From: [Actinomadura] parvosata subsp. kistnae | Lineage (GTDB): Bacteria > Actinomycetota > Actinomycetes > Streptosporangiales > Streptosporangiaceae | Direction of reading: 5' to 3' | DNA length: 64,000 nucleotides | Assembly: GCF_900323885.1 (NCBI RefSeq) | Contig: NZ_OOHJ01000018.1 | Coordinates: 3,583,001 to 3,647,000, forward strand | Shown here: positions 25,777 to 34,240 of the stretch, one piece after another | Layout: each line of letters begins with the position of its first letter | Numbering within the stretch: the stretch's first letter is position 1 | The notes under the pieces: generated by a model | The model's database searches: none | The model's input: the letters and a program-made list of their open reading frames with translations, nothing else | Told to the model about the DNA's origin: nothing | Translations under genes and position numbers: made by a program

Positions 25777-26481
25777 TTGACCGCACACGGCTTGATCGAC
25801 ACTACGGAGATGTATCTCCGTACCATCTATGAGCTCGAAGAAGAGGGCATCGTCCCGCTGCGGGCCCGCATCGCGGAGCGCCTTCAGCAGAGCGGCCCCA
25901 CCGTGAGCCAGACCGTCGCGCGCATGGAGCGTGACGGGCTCGTCCGGGTCGAGGGTGACCGCCACCTGTCGATGACGGAGCTGGGCCGCACGCTGGCCAC
26001 GCGCGTCATGCGCAAGCACCGCCTCGCCGAGTGCCTCCTCACGCAGGTCATCGGCCTGCCGTGGGAAGAGGTGCACATCGAGGCGTGCCGCTGGGAGCAC
26101 GTCATGTCGGAGTCGGTCGAGTCGCGCTTGGTGACGCTGCTGGACAACCCGACGGTGTGCCCGCACGGCAACCCCATCCCGGGGCTGGCCGAGCTGGGGG
26201 CGCAGGAGCCGGCCGAGAGCGGCGACGACACGCTGACCACGATGAGCGACCTCGCCGGCACACGCGACACACCAGTAGTCGTGCGTCGAATTAGCGAACA
26301 AGTGCAAAGCGATCCCGCTGTGATGCTTAAACTCAAGCAAGTTGGGATACAACCCGGACGCGAGGTGACGCTCGCGGCGAGCGACGACGGTGTACGGGTG
26401 ACAGGTGACGGTGACGCGAAGGATACTCCCGCGGAGCTTCCGCGCGACGTGGCCGCGCACGTTTTTGTCTCCAAGCGCTGA
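25777..26481 (+). CDS. iron/manganese-dependent DtxR-family repressor (IdeR-like)
   Basis: 234 residues. LIDTTEMYLRTIYELEEEGI and the following helix-turn-helix (RIAERLQQSGPTVSQTVARM) are those of IdeR/DtxR. The metal-binding and dimer region is preserved: HRLAECLL, CRWEHVMSE (Cys, Glu and His ligands) and PHGNPIPG. The C-terminus has an SH3-like domain (VGIQPGREVTLAAS). TTG at 25777 with GGGAGGAGCC upstream is the likely start. It represses iron-uptake and siderophore genes when iron is present. Its targets are outside what I can prove here. Confidence 0.94.
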   Translation: MTAHGLIDTTEMYLRTIYELEEEGIVPLRARIAERLQQSGPTVSQTVARMERDGLVRVEGDRHLSMTELGRTLATRVMRKHRLAECLLTQVIGLPWEEVHIEACRWEHVMSESVESRLVTLLDNPTVCPHGNPIPGLAELGAQEPAESGDDTLTTMSDLAGTRDTPVVVRRISEQVQSDPAVMLKLKQVGIQPGREVTLAASDDGVRVTGDGDAKDTPAELPRDVAAHVFVSKR

Positions 26482-26604
26482 CGCGCGCCCAGCTACTTGG
26501 TTGAATCCCTCCTGGGAGGCCCTCCACTCTCCCCTGGCCAAGACTGTTGCAGGAGCGCCCGTGGTCCGCTTTGCATACACGCCACCCCGAGGAGTGGTCT
26601 CCGG

Positions 26605-28827
26605 ATGAAGCGATGGGGGGATCTGTCACAAGAAGCGGCTGATCACCTTGCTGCCGGGTCCGTGCTCGACCACGCCGAAATGGCCGTGGTCGTCACCGAC
26701 CGTTTCAGCAATCTCCTCTATTGGAACCCTTTCGCCGAGAAACTTTTCGGCCGGCAGGGGAAGTCGCCTTCGCGTGACACGTCCGTCCTGTCCCTCGGGA
26801 TCATGGAGAAGGACCACCCGCTGGCGATCGAGCTGGCCAAGCACGTGCTCAAGGGCGGCGTGTGGGAAGGCACGTTCGACGTCAGGCGCGGCGACGGCAC
26901 GATCGTCTACGTGCGCGCCCAGGCGGTGCCGCTGCGCCCCACGTCGGGCGCGGTGACGGGCATCGTCATCATGGCCCGCGAGGCGCTGCGCAGCAACGAG
27001 CGGGAGAAAGACCGCTTCGGCCTGCTGGAGCGCATCGGCGAGCGGCTGGCCGGCTCCCTGTACGTCGAGGAGACGCTCAAGCGGGTCGCCGAGATGCTCG
27101 TCCCCCAGTTCGCCGACCACTGCTTCATCGAGCTGATGGAGGGTGACCGGCTCGTCCGCCGGGTCTCGCAGCACGTGCAGGGGTGGACGCCCCCGTCGGG
27201 CACATGGAAGCCGGTGGGCGCGGAGATCCGCTACCCCTCCGGCCACTACGCCGACACCGCGCTGCGCCGCCAGGAGACCATCCTCGTCGAGGACTTCGCC
27301 ACCAACCGCAGCCCGAGCCCCCACGACGGCAGCGCGCGCCTGTGCGGCGAGATCGGCATGACCTCCGCCATCGTGGCGCCGCTGCTGGTGCGGGGCGAGA
27401 CGCTGGGGCTGATGTACCTCGGCCTGTCCAACCTCACCGACCGCCGCAGCCCCCACTACGACGCCTTCGACCGCGACTTCGTCGGCGCCATCGCCACCCG
27501 GGTCGCGCTGGCCATCGACAACGCGCTGCTGTTCGAGGAGGAGCGGCACACGGCCGAGTCGTTCCAGAAATACCTGCTGCCCCGGGCGCTGCCGCAGCTC
27601 GACGGCCTCGACATCGCCGTGCGCTACTACCCGGCCGCCCCGCTCGCCTCCCACGGGCAGGGCATCCAGACCCAGGTCGGCGGCGACTGGTACGACGTCA
27701 TCCCGCTGTCGGCCGGCCGCGTCGGCATCGTGATCGGCGACGTCGAGGGCAGGGGCGCCAAGGCGGCCGCCATCATGGGCCAGCTGCGGGCGGCCCTGCG
27801 GGCCTTCGCCCAAGACGACAAGTCGCCCGCCGACATCCTGGCCAGGCTCGACGAGTGGACCCGCATCATCGCCACCCCCGAGCAGGACGACAACGGCACC
27901 GACGTCAGCGTCCCGCCCATCGTGACCTGCCAGTACCTCGTCTACGACGCCTGGTCGCGGCAGCTGTCCTTCGCCAACGCCGGGCACGCCGCGCCGCTGC
28001 TGCTGGTCGACGGGCAGTGCGTCGAGCTCGACATCGAGGAGGTCGGCCAGCCGCTCGGGGTGCGCGCCAAGGGCCTGCACGCCGACCTGGTCTACAAGGA
28101 AGAGACCCGCACGCTGCCGCCGGGCGCGGCGCTGCTCCTCTACACCGACGGCCTGGTCGACCGCCGCCCCGGCCGCGACGGCCGGATGCCGACCGAGGCC
28201 GAGACGCTGGGCGTGCTCTGCGAGAAGCTGGCCAAGATGTCGGGCGCCGAGGTCGAGCGCATCGCCGACGCCGCCACCGTGGCGGTGCCCGGCGAGATCG
28301 ACGACGACATGGCCATCCTCGTCGTCCGCTCCAGCGACGTCGACCTCGACGTGGAGTCCCGCACGTTCCCCGCCCAGCCGATCATGGTCGGTGAGGCGCG
28401 CCGCATGGCCGCCGAGGCGTTCGCGAGCTGGAACGTGCCCGAGGAACGCGCCGAGCTGGCCTGCCTGCTCGTCTCCGAGGTCGTCACCAACGTGGTGCTG
28501 CACGCCGCCACCGCCGGGGTCCCGCGCCGGGAGCTGGTCGTGGAGGGGCCGCCGCTGCCGTTCGAGGAGTCCTGGGACATGCCGGGCTTCGAGGACGAAG
28601 TGATCGGCGACAAGGAGTTCACGCTGCGGCTGCGCAGAGGCGAGGAAGCCGTCTGGGTCGAGGTGTTCGACCAGGACCTGCGGCTGCCCCGCATCCGCAG
28701 CGCCGGCGAGAACGACGAGGGCGGGCGCGGCCTCTACCTCGTCGACCAGCTCGCCCGCCGCTGGGGCTCGCGCCCCACCAGGGAAGGCAAAGCCGTCTGG
28801 TTCGAGATTCCCACCCGTGGCAGGTGA
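26605..28827 (+). CDS. PAS-GAF-SpoIIE phosphatase-HATPase protein
   Basis: 740 residues. About 20-120 is a PAS domain (VVVTDRFSNLLYWNPFAEKL). About 150-310 is a GAF domain. About 330-560 is a PP2C-type SpoIIE/RsbU phosphatase (VGGDWYDVI, IGDVEGRGAKAAAIMGQLRA, FANAGHAAPLL, LLYTDGLVDRRPG, EIDDDMAILVV). About 590-735 is a HATPase_c kinase-like domain (LLVSEVVTNVVLHA). This is the actinomycete partner-switching layout, in which phosphatase and anti-sigma kinase act on STAS proteins. The STAS gene at 15167 is a candidate partner. GAGGAG before ATG 26605 fixes the start. The hydrolase gene overlaps its stop by 4 bp. Confidence 0.93.
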   Translation: MKRWGDLSQEAADHLAAGSVLDHAEMAVVVTDRFSNLLYWNPFAEKLFGRQGKSPSRDTSVLSLGIMEKDHPLAIELAKHVLKGGVWEGTFDVRRGDGTIVYVRAQAVPLRPTSGAVTGIVIMAREALRSNEREKDRFGLLERIGERLAGSLYVEETLKRVAEMLVPQFADHCFIELMEGDRLVRRVSQHVQGWTPPSGTWKPVGAEIRYPSGHYADTALRRQETILVEDFATNRSPSPHDGSARLCGEIGMTSAIVAPLLVRGETLGLMYLGLSNLTDRRSPHYDAFDRDFVGAIATRVALAIDNALLFEEERHTAESFQKYLLPRALPQLDGLDIAVRYYPAAPLASHGQGIQTQVGGDWYDVIPLSAGRVGIVIGDVEGRGAKAAAIMGQLRAALRAFAQDDKSPADILARLDEWTRIIATPEQDDNGTDVSVPPIVTCQYLVYDAWSRQLSFANAGHAAPLLLVDGQCVELDIEEVGQPLGVRAKGLHADLVYKEETRTLPPGAALLLYTDGLVDRRPGRDGRMPTEAETLGVLCEKLAKMSGAEVERIADAATVAVPGEIDDDMAILVVRSSDVDLDVESRTFPAQPIMVGEARRMAAEAFASWNVPEERAELACLLVSEVVTNVVLHAATAGVPRRELVVEGPPLPFEESWDMPGFEDEVIGDKEFTLRLRRGEEAVWVEVFDQDLRLPRIRSAGENDEGGRGLYLVDQLARRWGSRPTREGKAVWFEIPTRGR

Positions 28828-29603
28828 GTGATTCACTGGCGGCCATGGAGCTGGCCTTCGAGCGCCGGGGCTCCGGCGCGCCGCTGATCCTCGTCCACGG
28901 CATCGGCCACCACTGGCAGGGCTGGCTGCCGGTGCTCGACCGGCTCGCCGCGGCCCGCACGGTGATCGCGGTCGACCTGCCCGGCTTCGGCGTCTCGCCC
29001 GAGCTGCCGCCCGACATCCCGTACACCGCCGAGTCGCTGGCCGACGCCGTCGAGTCGTTCTGCGCCCGGCTCGGCATCCGCGAGCCCGCCGTCGCCGGCA
29101 ACTCCCTGGGCGGTTACGTCGCGCTGGAGCTGGCCTCGCGCGGCGTCGTCCGCTCCGCCGTCGCGCTCTCCCCGATCAGCTTCTGGTCCCGCGCCGAGCT
29201 GCTCTACTGCCAGGCGCTGCTGCGCGCCATGCGCGCCTCCGCCCGCTCCCTCCCCCTGGAGCGACTCGACAACCGCTACGTCCGTACGGTCGCGGCCGGC
29301 CTGCTCGTCGCCCACCCCTCCCGGCTCGACCCGGCCGCCCTGACGGCCGCCACGCAGGCGCTCGGCAGCGCGCCCGGCTTCGACGAGACGCTGGAGTCGT
29401 TCGCCGGGCTGATGCCGCCCGCGCCGCCGAAGACGCCGATCACGGTCGCGTGGGGCGAGCATGATCGGCTACTGCCGCGACGGCAGGCCGTGCGGGCGGC
29501 ACGATGGTCCGGGCAGCGGGTCAAGCTGCTGAAGGGGTGCGGTCACGTGCCGATGAGCGACGACCCGGAGCTGGTGGCCCGGGTCATCCTCGAAGCGGCC
29601 TGA
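28824..29603 (+). CDS. alpha/beta fold hydrolase
   Basis: 259 residues. LILVHGIGHHWQGW is the oxyanion strand, and VAGNSLGGYVAL holds the nucleophile serine. VAWGEHDRLLP supplies the acid, and KGCGHVPMSD the catalytic histidine. This is a complete Ser-Asp-His hydrolase of the lipase/epoxide/haloperoxidase-like fold. The GTG at 28824 overlaps the phosphatase stop (GTGA), so the two are translationally coupled. The reason for pairing a hydrolase with a sensor phosphatase is unclear. Substrate unknown. Confidence 0.9.
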   Translation: MSDSLAAMELAFERRGSGAPLILVHGIGHHWQGWLPVLDRLAAARTVIAVDLPGFGVSPELPPDIPYTAESLADAVESFCARLGIREPAVAGNSLGGYVALELASRGVVRSAVALSPISFWSRAELLYCQALLRAMRASARSLPLERLDNRYVRTVAAGLLVAHPSRLDPAALTAATQALGSAPGFDETLESFAGLMPPAPPKTPITVAWGEHDRLLPRRQAVRAARWSGQRVKLLKGCGHVPMSDDPELVARVILEAA

Positions 29604-29626
29604 TACCCCTTCAGGGCCCCTGGGGG

Positions 29627-30514
29627 TCAGTCGCCTGCTTGAGACGTGCCGAACTCCTCGATCAGCACCGGATACTGCTCCTTTCCGTGCCCCGCCGCGA
29701 TCGCCCGATCGGCGATCGCCTTGATCAGCCTCGGCCACTCGGCGTTGACCCCGACCGCCTCACTCTCCTCGACGAGATGCGCCATCGCCCGCACATCCGT
29801 CTCCAGAGCCGACACCTCGGCCGGGAAGGACCCCTTGTCGACCTGCCCGGCATAACCCGGCAGCCACCCCGCCACCTCGGTGGCGAGCTGCTGCGCGAAC
29901 GGTGCGAACGTCGCGGCGTCCACACCCGCCGTCCGCACCATCGCGGTGCCCTGGAGCCAGGCGTTCAGGACGCTCCACATCATGACCAGCCCGGCCGCGT
30001 CGTACAGGGACGCCAGCCCCAGATCCTCGCCCAGGTAGGCGAGGGTGCCCAGCACGCCGAGCGTCCCCTCGTGCGCCTCGAAGTCGGCGCGCGGCCCGCT
30101 GTGCAGGATCACCGCCTCGGAGGTCCCGATCGCCGGCGGAACGGCCATGATCGCGCCGTCCAGATAGCGGGCTCCCCGCCGCCCGGCCCACTGCGCGGCC
30201 TGCCGTGCCTGGGCCGAGGTGCCGGAGGTCAGATTGATCACCGTCGTGCCTGTCAGCTCGCCATCACCTTCGCTCAGCAGCTCGCGCACGACCTCGTAGT
30301 CGGTGACACAGATGATCGTCAAGGGGCTCGCCCGGAGCGCCTCGCGGGCCGTCGGCGCCAGTCGCGCGCCTTCGGCCACCAGCCGGTCGGCCTTGGCCGC
30401 CGTACGGTTCCACACGGTCGTGGGATGCCCGGCCTTCAGGAAGGCGCCCGCGAGCGCCTGCCCCATCAGCCCGAGCCCGATGACCGTCACAGGTGCGGTG
30501 CTTTTGTCGTTCAT
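29627..30514 (-). CDS. NAD(P)-binding oxidoreductase, imine-reductase/6PGDH-like
   Basis: 295 residues. VTVIGLGLMGQALAGAFLKA is the Rossmann motif of the 6-phosphogluconate-dehydrogenase-like superfamily, followed by HPTTVWNRT for NADP. The middle (VINLTSGTSAQARQAAQWA, RYLDGAIMAVPPAIGT) and the C-terminal helical domain match the imine reductase/beta-hydroxyacid group. The start ATG at 30514 was preferred to an upstream in-frame one. It is divergent from a MerR gene, and its promoter has the long spacer typical of MerR targets, so it is probably the regulated gene. The natural substrate is unknown. Confidence 0.88.
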   Translation of the reverse strand: MNDKSTAPVTVIGLGLMGQALAGAFLKAGHPTTVWNRTAAKADRLVAEGARLAPTAREALRASPLTIICVTDYEVVRELLSEGDGELTGTTVINLTSGTSAQARQAAQWAGRRGARYLDGAIMAVPPAIGTSEAVILHSGPRADFEAHEGTLGVLGTLAYLGEDLGLASLYDAAGLVMMWSVLNAWLQGTAMVRTAGVDAATFAPFAQQLATEVAGWLPGYAGQVDKGSFPAEVSALETDVRAMAHLVEESEAVGVNAEWPRLIKAIADRAIAAGHGKEQYPVLIEEFGTSQAGD

Positions 30515-30520
30515 GGCAGC

Positions 30521-30552
30521 ATCGTCAACGTTGAGACCGGTCTGAAGGTCAA
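30521..30552 (-). promoter_or_regulatory. MerR-type promoter with centred palindrome
   Basis: On the reverse strand TTGACC (30552-30547) and GACGAT (30526-30521) are separated by 20 bp. A palindrome with core GACCGGTC (30535-30542) lies in the spacer. A long spacer with a central dyad is the hallmark of MerR-activated promoters. It would serve the oxidoreductase, with the MerR gene on the other side. Confidence 0.6.
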
Positions 30553-30563
30553 GTGAGGGTGCG

Positions 30564-30965
30564 ATGCGAATCGGGGAACTGAGCCGCCGGACGGGCGTCA
30601 ACGCCCACCAACTGCGCTACTACGAGGCCCAGGGCCTGCTGGAGGCCGACCGCGGCACCAACGGCTACCGCGACTACGACGAGAGCGCGGTGCTGCGGGT
30701 CAAGCAGATCCGCCACCTGCTCGCCGCCGGCCTGTCGTCGGAGGACATCGCGTACCTGCTGCCCTGCGCGACAGGAGAAACCCCGGACCTGCTCGGCTGC
30801 CCCGAGCTCATCTCGGCGATGCGCTCCCGCCTGCGCCGCCTGGACGACCAGATGACCCGCCTCGCCCAGTCCCGCACCGCCCTCGCCGACTACATCTCCG
30901 CCGCGGAACGCTCGGGCCGCGACACCTACCCACCCTTCGACCACACCGAGGCCGTCGCCAGCTGA
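30564..30965 (+). CDS. MerR family transcriptional regulator
   Basis: 133 residues. RIGELSRRTGVNAHQLRYYEAQGLL is the N-terminal winged helix-turn-helix of MerR. VKQIRHLLAAGLSSEDIAYLLPC covers the linker and helix, then a long dimerisation helix (MTRLAQSRTALADYIS) follows. The effector region is short, and a single cysteine (LLPCATGE) is the only potential metal or redox site. It is divergent from the oxidoreductase with a MerR-type promoter in the gap. The inducing signal is unknown. Confidence 0.93.
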   Translation: MRIGELSRRTGVNAHQLRYYEAQGLLEADRGTNGYRDYDESAVLRVKQIRHLLAAGLSSEDIAYLLPCATGETPDLLGCPELISAMRSRLRRLDDQMTRLAQSRTALADYISAAERSGRDTYPPFDHTEAVAS

Positions 30966-31003
30966 CGACCTCCGGACCGCCTGGGGAGCGACTGCGGGGG
31001 GAT

Positions 31004-31342
31004 CTAGCCGGGCACTCTCCCCGCGGCACGCACGCCCATGACACCACCCACGACCACCAGCACGAGCAGGCAACCGATCACCACGTAGACCACGGTCGTC
31101 ACGTCCTCGCCCGGCGGCATCAGCCACGTCGCCGCCGCTCCCGCCAGGGCGACGACGCCGGCCGCCATGATGGGGATGCCCGCCGCCTTGTTCGCGGCGC
31201 GCCAGGCGGCGTCGCTGCGCATCGTGGAAGGCGTGCGCACGCCGGCGAGGCCGTTGCGCGGCAGGCGTTCGGCCCGGCCGAGCCAGCCCAGGACGATCAG
31301 GATGAGAGCGGCGAGTGCGAGCACGATCGGCAGGGCGTTCAT
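31004..31342 (-). CDS. SdpI/YhfL family membrane protein
   Basis: 112 residues with three hydrophobic segments. After helix 1 the loop RLPRNGLAGVRTPSTMRSDAAWRAANKAAG is characteristic of SdpI proteins, in which RTP.T..S...W...N...G is the conserved core. In Bacillus the family gives immunity to the SDP toxin. In actinomycetes its role is not known. It starts at ATG 31342, 16 bp after the stop of the small membrane gene at 31359, and is probably in one transcript with it. Confidence 0.85.
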   Translation of the reverse strand: MNALPIVLALAALILIVLGWLGRAERLPRNGLAGVRTPSTMRSDAAWRAANKAAGIPIMAAGVVALAGAAATWLMPPGEDVTTVVYVVIGCLLVLVVVGGVMGVRAAGRVPG

Positions 31343-31358
31343 CGGCGATCCACCGTGC

Positions 31359-31520
31359 CTAGATCTTGGTCTGGCCCCAGAGCAGCAGCATGACGATGAC
31401 GAAGACGATCACCACACCGGCGTACCCCACCGGCCCGAGGCGGATCGCCCGGCGGACGCGGTTGAGCAGCCAGGCGAACAGCAACGCCAGGAAAATCAGG
31501 AGGATCAGGCCGCCGTCCAT
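31359..31520 (-). CDS. 53-residue membrane protein
   Basis: An open frame of 54 codons from ATG 31520. It encodes MDGGLILLIFLALLFAWLLN, a short basic loop RVRRAIRLG, a second hydrophobic stretch (AGVVIVFVIVMLLLW) and the end GQTKI, which is a plausible two-helix membrane protein. The flow of hydrophobic and basic residues, the small gap to the SdpI gene and high third-position GC support coding. The ribosome-binding site is poor (GGAC). Function unknown. Confidence 0.55.
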   Translation of the reverse strand: MDGGLILLIFLALLFAWLLNRVRRAIRLGPVGYAGVVIVFVIVMLLLWGQTKI

Positions 31521-31562
31521 ATCGTCCAGTATGCGGCCCGATCCGGCCCCGCGGGCGGGTTG

Positions 31563-32708
31563 TCAGAAACCGAACGACCTGCCGATGATCTCCTTCATGA
31601 TCTCGGTGGTGCCGCCGTAGATCGTCTGGACGCGGCTGTCGAGCCACGCCTTGGCCACGGGGTACTCGGTCATGTAGCCGTACCCGCCGTGCAGTTGCAG
31701 GCAGCGGTCGATCACCCTGGTCTGCAGCTCGGTCGTCCACCATTTCGCCTTGGCGGCGTCCACGGCGGTGAGCTCGCCGGCGTTGAGCGCGCGGATGCAC
31801 TTGTCGACGTAGTGGCGGGCGATGTCGGTCTCGGTGGCCAGCTCCGCCAGGACGAAGCGGGTGTTCTGGAACGAGCCGATGTTCCGGCCGAACGCCTGCC
31901 GGGTTCTGCAGTACTCGATGGTCTGCTCCAGCACCGTCTCCGCCGCCGCCACGGCCGCCACGGCGATCGACAGGCGCTCCTGGGGGAGGTTGTGCATGAG
32001 CTGGAAGAAGCCCTCGCCGTCCTTCGGGCCGAGGCGGTTGGCGACGGGGACGCGTACGTGGTCGAAGAAGAGCTCGGCCGTGTCCTGCGCCTTCATGCCG
32101 ACCTTGTCCAGGTTCCGGCCGCGCGCGAAGCCTTCCATGCCCCGCTCCACCACGACCAGCGTGGTGCCCCTGGCGCCCGCCTCGGGGTCGGTCTTGGCGA
32201 CGACGACCACGAGGTCGGCGTTGATGCCGTTCGTGATGAACGTCTTCTGGCCGTTGAGCACGTAATGGTCGCCGTCGCGGATCGCGGTCGTCCTGATGCC
32301 CTGGAGGTCGCTGCCGGCGCCGGGCTCGCTCATGGCGATCGCCGTGATCAGCTCACCGGCCGCGAACCCGGGCAGCCAGCGCTGCTTCTGCTCGTCGTTC
32401 GTGAGATCCACTATGTACGGGGCCATGACGTCGTTGTGCAACGAGAAGCCGAGGCCGGTGGCGCCGTGCCTGATGATCTCCTCGACGATCACGGCGTTGA
32501 ACCGGAAGTCCTTCACCCCCGCGCCGCCGTACTCCTCCGGCACCGAGAAGCCGAACATGCCCAGCTCACCGGCCTTCTTCCAGACCTCGCGCGGGACGAT
32601 CCCGTCCTTCTCCCACTGGGCGTGGTGCGGGACGACCTCGCGGGTCATGAAGTCGCGCACGGTCTCCTGGAAGAGGAGGTGCTCGTCGTCGAAGAGGTCT
32701 CGCTGCAT
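31563..32708 (-). CDS. acyl-CoA dehydrogenase
   Basis: 380 residues, the usual length. AMSEPGAGSDLQGIRTTA is the flavin-site signature, LQLHGGYGYMTEYPVAKAW a second conserved block, and IYGGTTEIMKEIIGRS the C-terminal end with the base Glu region. It oxidises acyl-CoA to trans-2-enoyl-CoA and passes electrons to ETF. ATG 32708 has GGAGG at a good distance. The promoter region at 32725-32761 holds two dyads that look like operators for a TetR-family regulator of fatty-acid genes. The chain-length preference is not readable. Confidence 0.94.
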   Translation of the reverse strand: MQRDLFDDEHLLFQETVRDFMTREVVPHHAQWEKDGIVPREVWKKAGELGMFGFSVPEEYGGAGVKDFRFNAVIVEEIIRHGATGLGFSLHNDVMAPYIVDLTNDEQKQRWLPGFAAGELITAIAMSEPGAGSDLQGIRTTAIRDGDHYVLNGQKTFITNGINADLVVVVAKTDPEAGARGTTLVVVERGMEGFARGRNLDKVGMKAQDTAELFFDHVRVPVANRLGPKDGEGFFQLMHNLPQERLSIAVAAVAAAETVLEQTIEYCRTRQAFGRNIGSFQNTRFVLAELATETDIARHYVDKCIRALNAGELTAVDAAKAKWWTTELQTRVIDRCLQLHGGYGYMTEYPVAKAWLDSRVQTIYGGTTEIMKEIIGRSFGF

Positions 32709-32724
32709 CAGTCGCCTCCGCTTG

Positions 32725-32761
32725 CAGAATGCAATTCTGTTACCGGTAGGTATACCCGGTG
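32725..32761 (-). promoter_or_regulatory. two inverted repeats upstream of the acyl-CoA dehydrogenase
   Basis: CAGAAT-GCA-ATTCTG (32725-32739) is a perfect inverted repeat. TACCGGTAGGTATACCCGGT (32741-32760) is an imperfect one. Both lie just upstream of the dehydrogenase start and are candidate TetR-type operators. Confidence 0.45.
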
Positions 32762-32881
32762 GGGGAGGCTGGGGACACGGGTTCATCACAAGTGCCGGGA
32801 GAAGCGACTTTCGGCATGTGTTGTGGGTGTTTCGACTCTAAGATCTACCCTCGGTCTGGTATGTGGGGGATCGGAGTCTCC

Positions 32882-34240
32882 GTGAGACGGTGGCACAGAG
32901 CGTTATTCGCTGCATCCTTGGGCGTGGCTGCATCTGGTGGGTTCGTGGCGATGTCGTCCATCCCCAGCCAGGCTGAGACTTCGCTGGTGATCAACTATCA
33001 CTGTACGGGCGGCATCGCCGGTGACGGCGTCGACCTCGAAGCCCGGATGACACCGCAACTGACGTCGGGTGTGCTGAACGTCAAGTGGGACATGTCGTAC
33101 ATAGGCGATGCGCGGTTCGGCTCGCCCGGCTACTTCGCCGCCGGCTCCCGGCTCAGCATGGAAGGCGTCGTGGACATCGACGGCGCCTGGGAGGGGCAGA
33201 TCCGGCCCAAGGGCGGCAAGGACCAGGAAGAGCTGGTGCCGGGCAGCTTCTTGACGCTCCCGGAGGGGCTGTCCCACGGCGCGGCCGTCACGGAGACGGG
33301 CAAGGTCAGGCTGAAGCCGGGCGCGCTGGCCATCAGGTTCACACCGTCGGCCGGCGAGTGGATGGTCAACGACACGAACGGGGCTGTCGACTACACCGGG
33401 CCCTGGACGCTGGAGCACCCGCCGGAGCCGTATGAGGACCATCACCACGACGTGCACAAGGTCAGCGAGGCCAACGCGGTCGCCAAGCTGACGTTCAAGG
33501 GCACGAAGGTCGAGTACATCGGTCGCCGTGAACCGGGGCTCGGGCAGGTCCGCGTGCTGCTCAACGGCAAGGAAGTCACCAAGGGGCTGGTCGAGCCGGG
33601 TAAGGACACGGCCGGTAACGACGTGACGGGCACCACGACCCAGGAGACCCTCTGGACCTCGGACACCCTCGAATACAAGCAGCACACGCTTGAGATCATC
33701 AACGTCGAGGCCGGAAAGACCGCCTACCTGGACGCGTTCAAGGTGACCATCGGCAGCATTGCCGAACCGCCGATCCACGACCAGGCCACGTGCACCATGA
33801 CCAACAACCCGGGCACCATCGACGTCACCGTCGGCGGCACCAACTCGCCGAGTCCGACGGACGACCCTGACACCGACCCGCCTACCGACGACCCCGACCC
33901 GAACAACCCGAACCCGAACAACCCGGATCCGGACGACGACGACGACGTCGATTCGCACGCCACCGTAGGCGGTGACTTCGTCAGGGTGGTGACGCCGACC
34001 ACCACGACCACCGCCACGACGACCGTCACCCCGAGAAGCACCGGCCCCACCGCGACCAAGTACTACCGCGCCCAGGTGGCCAACACCCCCAGTGGCGGCG
34101 TGGAGACCGGTGTCGCCCCCGACGCGGACAGGCCGCCGTACAGCCTGATGGCCGGCGGGATGGCGTTGGTGATGGGGACCGCGGGCGGCGGGTTGCTGCT
34201 ACGGCGGCGCAGGGCCGAGCATGCGGGAGGAGCGCAGTGA
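32882..34240 (+). CDS. surface protein 1, secreted, stalked, sortase-anchored
   Basis: 452 residues. GTG 32882 follows CGGAG and begins a clear signal peptide (RRWHRALFAASLGVAASGGF, cleavage near SQA-ET). The mature N-terminus has VINYHCTGGIAGDGVDLEAR, a beta-rich domain that starts Y-x-C-TGG and ends near CTMT. A Pro/Asp/Asn repeat stalk (DPNNPNPNNPDPDDDDD) and a Thr stalk follow. The tail has TPSGGVETG at about 402-410, a hydrophobic helix and RRRR, a cell-wall sorting signal without LPXTG. The adjacent class F sortase overlaps its stop by 4 bp and is its probable anchoring enzyme. The domain function is unknown. Confidence 0.9.
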   Translation: MRRWHRALFAASLGVAASGGFVAMSSIPSQAETSLVINYHCTGGIAGDGVDLEARMTPQLTSGVLNVKWDMSYIGDARFGSPGYFAAGSRLSMEGVVDIDGAWEGQIRPKGGKDQEELVPGSFLTLPEGLSHGAAVTETGKVRLKPGALAIRFTPSAGEWMVNDTNGAVDYTGPWTLEHPPEPYEDHHHDVHKVSEANAVAKLTFKGTKVEYIGRREPGLGQVRVLLNGKEVTKGLVEPGKDTAGNDVTGTTTQETLWTSDTLEYKQHTLEIINVEAGKTAYLDAFKVTIGSIAEPPIHDQATCTMTNNPGTIDVTVGGTNSPSPTDDPDTDPPTDDPDPNNPNPNNPDPDDDDDVDSHATVGGDFVRVVTPTTTTTATTTVTPRSTGPTATKYYRAQVANTPSGGVETGVAPDADRPPYSLMAGGMALVMGTAGGGLLLRRRRAEHAGGAQ

